A stretch of 64,000 nt of DNA from the NCBI GenBank assembly GCA_965198715.1, contig CBDAPV010000001.1, positions 1,860,001 to 1,924,000 on the forward strand. Reading direction: 5' to 3'. Positions within the stretch are counted from its first letter, which is position 1. Each line of letters starts with the position of its first letter. Origin of the DNA: RH-AL1 sp965198715. GTDB taxonomy: Bacteria; Pseudomonadota; Alphaproteobacteria; Rhizobiales; Beijerinckiaceae. Both the position numbers and the translations under genes were made by a program. Below, one piece after another: positions 37,756 to 46,590 of the stretch. The notes under the pieces are model-generated. The model was not told the DNA's origin. It saw only the letters and a program-made list of their open reading frames with translations, and searched no databases.

Positions 37756-38892
37756 TCAGGTCCCGCCGAGGTTCTCGAAAAAGTCCTTCATCTTTCCCAA
37801 GAAGCCCGAGGCTTCCGGCTGGGTCTTGTGCGAACTCTCCGTCTCGAATTCGGCGAGAAGATCGCGCTGGCGCCGCGTCAGGTTCTGCGGCGTCTCGACA
37901 TTGGCTTGGATGTAGAGGTCGCCGACGTCGCGCGAGCGCAGCACCGGCATGCCGCGCGAGCGGACCTTGAACTGCTTGCCCGATTGCGTGCCTTCGGGGA
38001 TCTTCACCTTCGCCTCGCCGCCGTCGACGGTGCGCACCGAGATCTCGCCGCCGAGCGCGGCCTGCACCATCGAGATCGGCACGCGGCAGAAAAGGTCGGC
38101 ACCATCGCGCTGGAAGAACGGGTGCGGCTTGGTCGAGACGAAGATGTAGAGGTCGCCCGAAGGCCCGCCGCGGGTGCCGGCCTCGCCCTCACCGGCGAGA
38201 CGGATGCGGGTGCCGTCCTCGACACCGGCGGGGATGTTGACCGAAAGTTGCCGCTCGCGGGTGACGCGCCCGGTGCCGGAGCATGCCTGGCACGGGTTGT
38301 CGATCATCTCGCCGCGGCCTCCGCAGGTTGGGCAGGTGCGCTCGATGGCGAAGAAGCCTTGCTGCGCGCGCACGCGGCCTTGGCCGTGGCACGTCGCGCA
38401 TTGCTTGGGCTTGGCACCGGGCTTGGCACCAGAGCCGGAACAGACTTCGCACGACACCGAGGTCGGCAACTTCAGGCTCGCCGCCTTGCCGTTGAAGGCT
38501 TCTTCGAGCGTGATCTCCATGTTGTAGCGCAAGTCCGAGCCGCGGTTGGCGCCGCCCTGGGCGCGACCGCCGCGCCGCCCGGTCATCTCGCCGAAAAGAT
38601 CGTCGAAGATGTCGGCCATCGAGGAGCCGAAGCCCTCGGCACCGCCAAAACCGGCGCCGCCGCCGTTCTCGAAGGCGGCATGGCCGAAACGATCATAGGC
38701 AGCTCGCTTCTGCCCGTCCGAGAGGACCTGGTAAGCCTCGTTCAGCTCCTTGAACTTGGCCTCGGCCGCCGTGTCGCCGGGATTGCGATCGGGATGGCAA
38801 ACCATGGCGGCCTTGCGGAACGCCGATTTCAGTTCGCCGTCCGAAGCGGTGCGGGTCACGCCGAGGACTTCGTAGTAGCAGGTCTTGGCCAT
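37756..38892 (-). CDS. dnaJ: Chaperone DnaJ (Hsp40)
   Basis: The 378-residue type I Hsp40 has an N-terminal J domain with the HPD motif (residues 33-35, VCHPDRNP) and a short Gly/Phe-rich linker. A zinc-binding domain of four CxxCxGxG-type repeats (CEVCSGSG, CATCHGQG, CPTCGGRG, CQACSGTG) and the two C-terminal peptide-binding domains follow. It delivers substrates to DnaK and stimulates its ATPase in the cytosol. It lies downstream of dnaK on the same strand, separated by 153 bases that contain a hairpin. Confidence 0.97.
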   Translation of the reverse strand: MAKTCYYEVLGVTRTASDGELKSAFRKAAMVCHPDRNPGDTAAEAKFKELNEAYQVLSDGQKRAAYDRFGHAAFENGGGAGFGGAEGFGSSMADIFDDLFGEMTGRRGGRAQGGANRGSDLRYNMEITLEEAFNGKAASLKLPTSVSCEVCSGSGAKPGAKPKQCATCHGQGRVRAQQGFFAIERTCPTCGGRGEMIDNPCQACSGTGRVTRERQLSVNIPAGVEDGTRIRLAGEGEAGTRGGPSGDLYIFVSTKPHPFFQRDGADLFCRVPISMVQAALGGEISVRTVDGGEAKVKIPEGTQSGKQFKVRSRGMPVLRSRDVGDLYIQANVETPQNLTRRQRDLLAEFETESSHKTQPEASGFLGKMKDFFENLGGT

Positions 38893-39006
38893 CGATCCGG
38901 TCCTGCGCGGCCCGCGCGTGCCCAGGGGCAGCGGCCTACGCCTAAGAACAAAAAAGCGTTTGCCCGCCTTTTGTCACAATTCGTCCGACACGTGAAAGAG
39001 ATAAAG

Positions 39007-39034
39007 CAGGGCCGTCGATCGCTCGACGGCCCTG
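39007..39034 (-). terminator. Hairpin between dnaK and dnaJ
   Basis: A perfect 12-bp inverted repeat (CAGGGCCGTCGA / TCGACGGCCCTG) with a 4-base loop lies 12 bases after the dnaK stop. Read on the minus strand it is followed by CTTTATCTCTTT, a loose T-rich tail. It should terminate or attenuate dnaK transcription, so dnaJ would be made at a lower level or from its own promoter. Confidence 0.75.
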
Positions 39035-39045
39035 TTGCCTCGTCG

Positions 39046-40965
39046 TTACGAAGCCTTCTTGTGATCCTCGGGCCCGACTTCCTTGAAGTCGGCATCGATC
39101 ACGTCGTCCTTCGAGGGGTCGTGCGCCGGTCCGGCCTCGCCCGGCGCGGCACCCGCCTCGGCGCCGGCCTTGTACATGGCTTCGCCGAGCTTCATCGAGG
39201 CCTGCACAAGTTCGTTGGTCTTGGTCTTGATCGTCTCGGCATCCTCGCCCTCGAGCACAGTACGCAGGCCCGCGACAGCCGCCTCGATCGCACTCTTGTC
39301 GGCCGCCGAAACCTTGTCGCCGTAATCGACCAGGCTCTTCTCGGCCGAGTGGATCATCGCCTCAGCCTGGTTCTTGGCGTCAACAACCTCGCGGCGCTTC
39401 TTGTCATCGGCAGCGTTGGCCTCGGCGTCCTTGACCATCTTCTCGATGTCGGAATCCGACAGGCCACCCGAGGCCTGGATACGAATCTGCTGCTCCTTGT
39501 TGGTCGCCTTGTCCTTGGCCGTGACGTTGACGATGCCGTTGGCGTCGATATCGAAGGTCACCTCGACCTGCGGCACACCGCGCGGCGCCGACGGGATCCC
39601 AACGAGGTCGAACTGCCCGAGGATCTTGTTGTCGGCCGCCATTTCCCGCTCGCCCTGGAAGACGCGGATGGTGACGGCCGTCTGGTTGTCCTCAGCGGTC
39701 GAGAACACCTGGCTCTTCTTGGTGGGGATGGTGGTGTTGCGATCGATCAGCCGGGTAAACACGCCACCCAGGGTCTCAATGCCGAGCGACAGCGGCGTCA
39801 CGTCGAGCAGCAGCACATCCTTGACGTCGCCCTGCAGCACGCCGGCCTGGACCGCGGCACCGATGGCGACGACCTCATCCGGGTTCACGCCCTTGTGCGG
39901 CTCCTTGCCGAAGAAGGACTTCACCACCTCCTGGACTTTCGGCATGCGGGTCATGCCGCCGACCAGGACCACCTCGTTGATCTCGCCGGCGGTAAGGCCG
40001 GCGTCCTTGAGCGCCTTCTTGCACGGCTCGACGGTGCGCTGGATAAGGTCGTCGACCAGCGACTCGAACTTGGAGCGGGTGAGCTTCAGCGTGAGATGCT
40101 TGGGCCCGGTCGCGTCCGCCGTGATGTAGGGCAGGTTGATGTCGGTCTGGCTGGCGGAGCTAAGCTCGATCTTGGCCTTCTCGGCCGCCTCGCGTAGCCG
40201 CTGGAGAGCCAACTTATCCTTCTTGAGGTCGATGCCGTTCTCTTTCTTGAACTCGTCGGCGAAGTATTCGACGAGGCGATTGTCGAAATCCTCGCCGCCG
40301 AGGAAGGTGTCGCCGTTGGTCGACTTCACCTCGAACACGCCGTCGCCGATCTCGAGGATCGAGACGTCGAACGTGCCGCCGCCGAGATCGTAGACCGCGA
40401 TCGTGCCCGAGCCCTTCTTGTCGAGACCGTAGGCGAGCGCCGCCGCCGTCGGCTCGTTGATGATGCGCAGCACCTCGAGGCCCGCGATCTTGCCGGCGTC
40501 TTTGGTAGCCTGGCGCTGGGCATCGTTGAAGTAGGCGGGAACGGTGATGACGGCCTGGGTTACCTGCGTGCCGAGATGCGCCTCGGCGGTCTCCTTCATC
40601 TTCTGCAGCGTGAAGGCGGAAACCTGCGAAGGCGAATAGGGCTTGCCGTCCGCCTCGACCCAGGCGTCGCCGTTCTTGGCCTTGGTGATCTTGTAGGGAA
40701 CGAGACCCATGTCCTTCTTGGTCATGGGATCTTCGAACGTGCGGCCGATCAGTCGCTTGATCGCGAAAAATGTGCGCTCCGGGTTGGTCACGCCTTGACG
40801 CTTGGCGGGCTGGCCCACAAGCCTCTCACCGTCGTCCGTGAAGGCGACGATCGACGGCGTGGTGCGCGCGCCTTCCGAATTCTCGATGACCTTGGGCGTC
40901 GAGCCTTCCATGACGGCCACGCAGGAATTGGTCGTGCCGAGATCGATACCGATGACTTTAGCCAT
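39046..40965 (-). CDS. dnaK: Chaperone DnaK (Hsp70)
   Basis: The 639-residue Hsp70 begins VIGIDLGTTNSCVAVMEG and carries the ATPase landmarks IINEPTAAALAYGLD and VYDLGGGTFDVSIL, with VLVGGMTRMPKVQ further on. The linker and substrate-binding domain (VLLLDVTPLSLGIETLGG) follow, and the tail ends DVIDADFKEV before a short Lys-rich end, close to the usual EEVD-like bacterial tail. It refolds proteins with DnaJ and GrpE. The ATG has AAAGGA upstream. A sigma-32 promoter is expected ahead of the gene but no convincing match was found. Confidence 0.98.
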   Translation of the reverse strand: MAKVIGIDLGTTNSCVAVMEGSTPKVIENSEGARTTPSIVAFTDDGERLVGQPAKRQGVTNPERTFFAIKRLIGRTFEDPMTKKDMGLVPYKITKAKNGDAWVEADGKPYSPSQVSAFTLQKMKETAEAHLGTQVTQAVITVPAYFNDAQRQATKDAGKIAGLEVLRIINEPTAAALAYGLDKKGSGTIAVYDLGGGTFDVSILEIGDGVFEVKSTNGDTFLGGEDFDNRLVEYFADEFKKENGIDLKKDKLALQRLREAAEKAKIELSSASQTDINLPYITADATGPKHLTLKLTRSKFESLVDDLIQRTVEPCKKALKDAGLTAGEINEVVLVGGMTRMPKVQEVVKSFFGKEPHKGVNPDEVVAIGAAVQAGVLQGDVKDVLLLDVTPLSLGIETLGGVFTRLIDRNTTIPTKKSQVFSTAEDNQTAVTIRVFQGEREMAADNKILGQFDLVGIPSAPRGVPQVEVTFDIDANGIVNVTAKDKATNKEQQIRIQASGGLSDSDIEKMVKDAEANAADDKKRREVVDAKNQAEAMIHSAEKSLVDYGDKVSAADKSAIEAAVAGLRTVLEGEDAETIKTKTNELVQASMKLGEAMYKAGAEAGAAPGEAGPAHDPSKDDVIDADFKEVGPEDHKKAS

Positions 40966-41142
40966 GTGTCTTACGTCCTTTCGTGTCGCAGAACCGCCGG
41001 ACCCCGAAGCGGTCCAGCAAGTGGGCGGACGTTAGTGCGCCCGGTCCCCGATGCGGCTGAGATTGGCATTGGCTCAGGTGAGCGCAAGGAGGCCCGTATA
41101 CAAGAGCCGGTTTCGCTCCGGCAACGGGGTTTTCGAGGGCTC

Positions 41143-42054
41143 TTGACGGCACCTCGAACGCTGGTCGCGTCATGGTCCGGTGTGGCGCTGTTCGGCGTCA
41201 TGCTGGTTGGGTCCGGCGTGGCCCAGGCCCAGATGCAACTGCCCGGCGCGGTCGGCGGCGGCGCGCCCGCGGCCGAGCACAAGGGCGGCGGAGGGGGCGG
41301 AGGTGGTAGCGCGGCGCCGTCGTCTTACGCGCCGCCGAAGCCGGTCATCATCAAGGCGCCGGCCGAGGACACCGTGACCAGCCATCCCTTGAGCCGCGAC
41401 GGCGTCAAGGGCGAGATGGTCCTCGACAAGGCCGGCGACGGCCTCGCGCTGTCCAAGCTGAAGCTCGAGGGCGTCAAGATCTCCAAGCCCGGTACGGCTT
41501 GCGTCGTCGACGTGCCGCTCGCCTCGCCGCTGCCGGCGACGCCGGCCGGCCGGCCGGCCGGCGCGATCCGGTACGGCGTGCCGGTGCCCGACTGTGCCTT
41601 CTCGATCGATATCCTCGATGGTGCCGTGCTGCTGACGCGGCCGGAGCCGACCTGCGAGTTCACGGTCGCCGACTGCCGGATCAGTCCCGGCGGCTTGTGG
41701 GGGCCGCGCGCCGCCGACATCACGCCCAAGCGGGCCAAGGACCTGGAACGCGAGCGGGTGCGGCTGGAGACGACGATGCGGGCCGATTTCCACGCCCTGC
41801 TGCGCAAAGCCGGTAAGGATCGCACCGCGGTGAAGGCCATCGCCAAGGACCAAGCCGCCTTCTCCTCTGAGCGCGAGATGACCTGCCGCGACTACGCCCA
41901 GGAGACGGTGCACGGTTTCTGTTCGACGCAGATCACGCAGGCGCGGGCGCTGGCTCTGATCGCGCAGTTCGGCACGATGCCGGAAGGACCGCACCGACGC
42001 CGGTCGCGCCCGCACCCGGTTCCATCCGCCAAGCCTCAGGGTGCAGATCAGTGA
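41143..42054 (+). CDS. Exported hypothetical protein with glycine-rich linker
   Basis: From TTG 41143 (GAGGG a few bases upstream) the ~303-residue product starts with a signal peptide (hydrophobic core SGVALFGVMLVGSGVAQA, cleavage after AQA). A Gly/Ala/Pro-rich stretch with an eight-glycine run follows, then a soluble domain with about six Cys that may pair in the periplasm (ACVVDVPL, DCAFSID, CEFTVADC, MTCRDYA, FCSTQ). The last third is helical and resembles LprI-like lysozyme-inhibitor repeats only loosely. Divergent from dnaK. The frame is open upstream over dnaK, so the start is inferred from the signal peptide. Confidence 0.7.
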   Translation: MTAPRTLVASWSGVALFGVMLVGSGVAQAQMQLPGAVGGGAPAAEHKGGGGGGGGSAAPSSYAPPKPVIIKAPAEDTVTSHPLSRDGVKGEMVLDKAGDGLALSKLKLEGVKISKPGTACVVDVPLASPLPATPAGRPAGAIRYGVPVPDCAFSIDILDGAVLLTRPEPTCEFTVADCRISPGGLWGPRAADITPKRAKDLERERVRLETTMRADFHALLRKAGKDRTAVKAIAKDQAAFSSEREMTCRDYAQETVHGFCSTQITQARALALIAQFGTMPEGPHRRRSRPHPVPSAKPQGADQ

Positions 42055-42075
42055 CGCGCAGGTGACGGCCTGTCT

Positions 42076-42102
42076 GGAACCTGGCTATGCGCAAGGTTGT
42101 TT
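42076..42102 (+). promoter_or_regulatory. Possible EcfG-type (general stress) promoter
   Basis: GGAAC at 42076-42080 is followed after 17 bases by TGTTT at 42098-42102, close to the alphaproteobacterial EcfG consensus GGAAC-N16/17-CGTT. It lies 33 bases before the DUF4142 gene start. DUF4142 genes are often under the general stress response in this class, which supports the call, but the -10 differs at its first base. Confidence 0.4.
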
Positions 42103-42135
42103 GTACTGCGAAATCGCTCTTGAAAGGATCGCAGA

Positions 42136-42819
42136 ATGAAATCCTCCGCTCTCCTTGCCGGCATCATCGCATCGGTGTCTTTGCTCGCGCTCGCCGGACC
42201 GGCCGCCGCGGCTTCCCCGGCCACCGACGCTTTCGTGGCCAATGTCCGCCCCAACGTCGACTATCTCGACAGCTCCAGCCGTCTTGCCCTGGATAAATCG
42301 TCGAACGGGACCGTTCGCGCCTTCGCTCATCGCGAGGCGATGGAGCAGACGATCGCCGGGAATTCGCTCGTCGCCTGGACACAGACTAACACCGCTCGCG
42401 GCGAGGATGTCGCGCTCGGCCGCCCGCTTGTCGGAAACGGCGCCTCGCCGGTCAACGACGTCGCTGCCCTGCCTCTTAGTGTTGTCGGTGACGTGACCAG
42501 CGGTGTTGGTGATCTCGTCACCGGACGTTCGGTCGCGATCGATCGCCCGTTGACCGTCACGCCAAACGTCGATCGCGATGCGCCCACTCTGGGTGGTCAA
42601 TTGCTTCCCGCCGACGCGCAGGACTTGTCCAGGCTCAGGGGCATGAGCGGCCGCCGCTTCGATGCCCTCTACCGGTCCACACAGCTCGACTCGCTGCGTC
42701 AGCTCTCGGTGCTCTACCGCGATTATGCCGCCAATGGTGACGACCTCGCGTTGCGCGCCCTTGCAAACCGCGAACTGCCTCGGATCAACGATCGCATCGT
42801 CGAGTTGCGCAAGTTCTAG
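42136..42819 (+). CDS. DUF4142-like exported protein
   Basis: The 227-residue protein has an N-terminal signal peptide (residues 1-26, ending AAAAS) and a helical mature part. The C-terminal block (LSRLRGMSGRRFDALYRSTQ, LRQLSVLYRDYAANGDDLAL, LPRINDRIVELRKF) matches the usual DUF4142 pattern of paired helices; the N-terminal half is more divergent, with a long insert around residues 90-150. DUF4142 proteins are periplasmic, ferritin-like helical bundles of unknown function. GAAAGGA precedes ATG 42136. Confidence 0.75.
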   Translation: MKSSALLAGIIASVSLLALAGPAAAASPATDAFVANVRPNVDYLDSSSRLALDKSSNGTVRAFAHREAMEQTIAGNSLVAWTQTNTARGEDVALGRPLVGNGASPVNDVAALPLSVVGDVTSGVGDLVTGRSVAIDRPLTVTPNVDRDAPTLGGQLLPADAQDLSRLRGMSGRRFDALYRSTQLDSLRQLSVLYRDYAANGDDLALRALANRELPRINDRIVELRKF

Positions 42820-42843
42820 ACGCCAAAACGTTGCAGATAGCGT

Positions 42844-42870
42844 AAGGCCGTCCGTCGAACGGGCGGCCTT
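42844..42870 (+). terminator. Rho-independent-like terminator after the DUF4142 gene
   Basis: AAGGCCGTCCGT and ACGGGCGGCCTT pair over 12 positions (one G-T pair) around a 3-base loop, 25 bases after the stop. The T-run is short (CGTCGTT), so termination may be partial. Confidence 0.7.
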
Positions 42871-42930
42871 CGTCGTTCAGATGCCTTTCCATTTACAGTC
42901 CCTGGAGTGGCTTGTGCGACAAGATCGGCG

Positions 42931-43851
42931 ATGAGCGAGAGCCTCGGCAAGCAGATGCGACGGGTGCGCGAAGCGCTCGATAGCTATCGCCTGACCTCAG
43001 GCAAACCTCTTGACCTCGACGATCACGAGCCTGACGATTTGCCCGACGGCATGCCAAACAAGCACGAGGCAAAGGCGCTACTGGAGGACGGCATCGAGAG
43101 GATGTCGGCGCTGCAGGAGCTGCTTTACGCCAACAAGACCTGGTCATTGCTGGTGGTCTTTCAGGCGATGGATGCGGCGGGCAAGGATTCCACCATCAAG
43201 CACGTGATGAGCGGTGTGAACCCCCAGGGCGTGCACGTGACGTCGTTCAAGGCGCCAGGACCGGTGGAGCTGGATCACGATTTCTTGTGGCGCATCCATC
43301 ACCAGGTTCCGCGACGTGGCTGGATTGGCATCTTCAACCGCTCGCATTACGAGGATGTCCTCGTGGCGCGTGTCCACGAGGACATCGTACGCGGCAGCGG
43401 TCTGCCGCGCGGCCTCGCGAGCTGCGACGATCTCTGGCGCGAGCGCATCGCCGACATCGCCGCATTCGAGGCTTATCTCGGCCGCCAGGGCACTCGCATC
43501 ATCAAGTTCTTCCTGAACGTCAGCCCGGAGGAGCAGAAAAAGCGCTTCCTGACAAGGCTCGAGACTCCGGACAAGACCTGGAAGTTCTCTGCCGCGGATT
43601 TGCGCGAGCGGCATTATTGGGCGGAATATCGCAAGGCCTACGAGGCGGCGATTGCCGGGACCGCGACGGCTGCGGCGCCCTGGTACGTGGTTCCGGCCGA
43701 CCGCAAGTGGTACATGCGCCTCGTGGTGGCCGAAGCGATCATCCAGGCGCTCGAATCGTTCGACCTCAAGAGCCCGAACGTGCCAGACGACGTGCGACAT
43801 GACCTTCAGGCCGCGCGCGACGAGCTGGAAAGTGAGCACGCGTCACCATAG
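42931..43851 (+). CDS. Polyphosphate kinase 2 family protein (PPK2)
   Basis: The 306-residue enzyme has the PPK2 Walker A in FQAMDAAGKDSTIKHVMSGV (about residues 79-87) and the family block LWRIHHQVPRRGWIGIFNRS with HYEDVLVARV as the Walker B and arginine region. The lid block is KFFLNVSPEEQKKRFLTRLE, with KTWKFSAADLRERHYWAEY further on. PPK2 enzymes use polyphosphate to phosphorylate nucleoside mono- or diphosphates; which one cannot be told from sequence. ATG 42931 gives the family-typical N-terminus; GTG 42907 is also in frame. Confidence 0.93.
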   Translation: MSESLGKQMRRVREALDSYRLTSGKPLDLDDHEPDDLPDGMPNKHEAKALLEDGIERMSALQELLYANKTWSLLVVFQAMDAAGKDSTIKHVMSGVNPQGVHVTSFKAPGPVELDHDFLWRIHHQVPRRGWIGIFNRSHYEDVLVARVHEDIVRGSGLPRGLASCDDLWRERIADIAAFEAYLGRQGTRIIKFFLNVSPEEQKKRFLTRLETPDKTWKFSAADLRERHYWAEYRKAYEAAIAGTATAAAPWYVVPADRKWYMRLVVAEAIIQALESFDLKSPNVPDDVRHDLQAARDELESEHASP

Positions 43852-43879
43852 AGCGGCGCTGCCGCGGACAAGGCTTGAC

Positions 43880-44962
43880 ATGAAGACGTTCGTTTTGGCG
43901 ATGCTGGGAAGCAGTCTCGCTACTCTGGCGCTGGCCGCGCCCAATGAAGCGCCGGCGCCTGCCGCTTCCCCTGCGGCAAGCCCTTCCTCGACAGCCCCAC
44001 AGCCTTCGGCGCCCGTACCGCTCGCTGCGCCGGCGCAACTCGCCAACGATCCCGTCAAGGCGAGTATCAATGACGCCACGCTGGAGACCAAGGGGATCAA
44101 GGACGGCGTCGAGCCAGCGGTCCTGCGTGCCGAGGTGATGCTGGACCGGCTTCATGTTTCGCCAGGCGTTATCGACGGCAAGACCGGCACCAATTTCGAG
44201 CATGCGCTCGAGTCCTACGAGAAGGAGAACGACCTCAAGGTCACCAAGACGCTCGACAAGGATGTCTGGGACTCGCTGGTCAAGAGGGCCGGAGCGCCGG
44301 TGCTGGTCGATTACACGCTGAGCAACGCCGACGTTGCCGGGCCGTTCTTCCCCGACCTGCCGAAGGATTATGCCCAGCTCGCCGCGCTGAAGACGATCGG
44401 CTACCGCAACGTTGCGCAGAAGCTCGGCGGCAAGTTTCACATGGGTGAGGATCTGCTCGCCGCGCTCAACCCCGGTGTCGATCTCGGCAAGAGCGGAGCC
44501 CACATCCTCGTCGCAGACACCGCCGGGCCGCCCGTGCGTGGCAGGATCGAGCGTATCTTCGTCGACAAGGGCAGGAGCCAGGTGTTCGGCTACGACGTTA
44601 AGGGACGCGTTCTCATCGCCGTGCCGGCGACGATCGGGAGCCAGGAGCTACCGTCGCCGTCGGGCACCTACAAGGTCAAGGGCGTGGCCTGGAACCCGAT
44701 CTACTATTACGATCCCAAGAACTTCCTCCAAGGCGACAATCACGAGAAGCTGCGCCTGCCGGCTGGCCCCAACAATCCGGTCGGTAGCGTTTTCATCGCT
44801 CTCACCAAGCCGACCTACGGCCTCCACGGCACGCCCGATCCGTCCGCCATCGACAAGACGGCTTCGCACGGCTGCGTGCGCATGACGAACTGGGATGCGA
44901 CGGCGCTCGCCCACCTCGTACACGCTGGGATCAGTGTGAGCTTTGGACAAACGAAGTCGTGA
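43880..44962 (+). CDS. L,D-transpeptidase (YkuD domain) with peptidoglycan-binding-like region
   Basis: The 360-residue protein starts with a signal peptide (residues 1-19, ALA-A), then a Pro/Ala-rich linker. A helical stretch around 75-140 (VLRAEVMLDRLHVSPGVIDG) resembles a peptidoglycan-binding repeat. The YkuD catalytic domain at about 215-355 has GLHGTPDPSAIDKTASHGCV with the nucleophile Cys in SHGCVRM. It cross-links peptidoglycan 3-3 or attaches proteins in the periplasm. It begins 28 bases after the PPK2 gene. Confidence 0.93.
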   Translation: MKTFVLAMLGSSLATLALAAPNEAPAPAASPAASPSSTAPQPSAPVPLAAPAQLANDPVKASINDATLETKGIKDGVEPAVLRAEVMLDRLHVSPGVIDGKTGTNFEHALESYEKENDLKVTKTLDKDVWDSLVKRAGAPVLVDYTLSNADVAGPFFPDLPKDYAQLAALKTIGYRNVAQKLGGKFHMGEDLLAALNPGVDLGKSGAHILVADTAGPPVRGRIERIFVDKGRSQVFGYDVKGRVLIAVPATIGSQELPSPSGTYKVKGVAWNPIYYYDPKNFLQGDNHEKLRLPAGPNNPVGSVFIALTKPTYGLHGTPDPSAIDKTASHGCVRMTNWDATALAHLVHAGISVSFGQTKS

Positions 44963-45151
44963 GCGAAGCGGTTGGTTAACTAGGCCGATGAGTTTTATTG
45001 GATCGTTAACCAAATTACGACAGGAGGCGAAGGCGGCACACTTAGGGTGCCGTAGGGACGCCGCGCTCGAAACCTGCCGAGAGGGTGTCGAGCACCACTC
45101 GGTATAAAGCCGTTCTTTAGAACTGACGGACGTTGGTCCTCGCGATCATGG

Positions 45152-45838
45152 TCATGCCGACGCCCTCCGGGCCGAGAGACCAATGTGAGCCACTTGCGCG
45201 GCCCGTGCCGCCGAGATGAAGGCGGCGATCATCCCGCCGTCCTTTATGCCGGGGGATCGCTCTACGCCCGAGGAGACGTCGACGCCGTCGGCCGTCGTCG
45301 CCGCGAGCGCTGCGGCGACATTGTCCGAACGCAGACCGCCAGCGAGGAGCCATGGGCGGCGAACCGCCAGATCCTGAAGCAGCGACCAGTCGAACGCCGT
45401 GCCGTTGCCGCCGGGGCGCGCCGCCGCGAGCGGCGCTGGCGCGTCGAACAGCAGAAGGTCCGCGACGGAATCGAAGGCGGGGATGCGCGTGAGATCGAGC
45501 CTCGAGCCTACGGAGAGGGCGCGCATCACCGGAAGTCCGAAGCGGTGCTTGAGCGCCACGACTCGTTCTGGCGTTTCGCTGCCGTGCAATTGGAGGATGT
45601 CCGGCCGGGCCGCGGCGACGATCCCCGCCAGCGTGGCATCATCGGCATCCACGGTCAGGGCGACCCGTCGTGCTCGCGATCCCATGTGCGATGCAAGCGC
45701 TTCGGCGCGCTCCAAAGAGAGGTGTCGGGGGCTACGCTCATGAAAGACGAACCCGATCATGTCGGCGCCCGCATGTAGCGCCGCGTCGAGACCATCCGGT
45801 TCGTTGATCCCGCAGATCTTGACGATGGAACGGGACAA
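45152..45838 (-). CDS. trpF: N-(5'-phosphoribosyl)anthranilate isomerase
   Basis: The ~228-residue enzyme of tryptophan synthesis is recognised from VKICGIN (catalytic Cys9), IGFVFHERSPRHLS, VDADDAT (general acid Asp), LQLHGSETPERV, LLAGGLRSDNV and VDVSSGVE. The frame is open to 46024, but family members start two to six residues before VKICG, so TTG 45838 is taken. The C-terminal tail is a little long. In many alphaproteobacteria trpB and trpA follow; here the next 190 bases hold no gene, so trp genes are split. Confidence 0.9.
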   Translation of the reverse strand: MSRSIVKICGINEPDGLDAALHAGADMIGFVFHERSPRHLSLERAEALASHMGSRARRVALTVDADDATLAGIVAAARPDILQLHGSETPERVVALKHRFGLPVMRALSVGSRLDLTRIPAFDSVADLLLFDAPAPLAAARPGGNGTAFDWSLLQDLAVRRPWLLAGGLRSDNVAAALAATTADGVDVSSGVERSPGIKDGGMIAAFISAARAAQVAHIGLSARRASA

Positions 45839-45848
45839 GAGGCGCCGC

Positions 45849-46205
45849 CTAAGCTCCGGCCCGTGCAAGCTGGCGTGACGACGACGGCACGACGATCGCC
45901 GGCTGCTCGCGCAGGCGGCGTGCCTCTTCGCGCCAGCGCTCGGCCTCGTCGCGAGCGATGCGAGCGCGGCGCCTGTTGGCGCCCTGCGACAGCCATGCCG
46001 CGATGCCGCCGAGAAAGGTACCAACGACGAGCACCATGAACAAAAGGATGAACAGAGGGGCAGTGATCACCGCCGACGACGCATCCGGGTCTGAAAAGGG
46101 ATCGAACGAGATCGACACGTTCTGCCGGTTCGCAATCGCGAAGGCCACAATCAATGCGGCGATCGGAAGGACGATCACGAGCTTCAGGATCTTCGCCAAA
46201 ACCAT
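45849..46205 (-). CDS. LapA family inner-membrane protein (DUF1049)
   Basis: The 118-residue protein has two membrane helices (~10-30 and ~48-70) around a short periplasmic loop containing NRQNVSISFDPF, the DUF1049 signature. A cytoplasmic Arg/Glu-rich coiled tail follows. In Escherichia coli LapA works with LapB to regulate LPS synthesis. It lies between ihfB and trpF on the same strand, an order found widely in Rhizobiales, and begins 12 bases after ihfB. Confidence 0.88.
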   Translation of the reverse strand: MVLAKILKLVIVLPIAALIVAFAIANRQNVSISFDPFSDPDASSAVITAPLFILLFMVLVVGTFLGGIAAWLSQGANRRRARIARDEAERWREEARRLREQPAIVVPSSSRQLARAGA

Positions 46206-46217
46206 CTCCCCCCCTAC

Positions 46218-46508
46218 CTAGCCGAGGTAACCCTCATTCAGGCGCTCACGCATTTCCTTGCCGGTCTTGAAGAAAGGCACGGCCTTCTCTTCGACTTCGA
46301 CGTGAACGCCGGTGCGTGGATTGCGCCCGACACGGGCATCGCGTCGTTTGACCGAGAACGCGCCGAACCCGCGCAATTCCACGCGATCCCCCCTTGCCAA
46401 AGCCCGGGTGATCTCGTCCAGGACGGCGTTCACGATCTTCTCGATATCGCGAAGGTAGAGGTGCGGATTGCGATCCGCGATGCGCTGGACCAGCTCGGAC
46501 TTGATCAT
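46218..46508 (-). CDS. ihfB: Integration host factor subunit beta
   Basis: The 96-residue DNA-bending protein has the family signature GFGAFSVKRRDARVGRNPRT near residues 46-65, with the intercalating Pro in RNPRTG, and starts MIKSELVQRIADRNPHLYLR like IHF-beta rather than HU. It works as a heterodimer with IhfA. It sits between sppA and lapA, the usual neighbourhood. Confidence 0.95.
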   Translation of the reverse strand: MIKSELVQRIADRNPHLYLRDIEKIVNAVLDEITRALARGDRVELRGFGAFSVKRRDARVGRNPRTGVHVEVEEKAVPFFKTGKEMRERLNEGYLG

Positions 46509-46590
46509 GAGGTCCCGCCAAGAGATCCAAAGAGCGTAGAAAGGGATCCAGATATCCCTGAAAAACGAGACAGCGACGGTGAGGTTCCCA

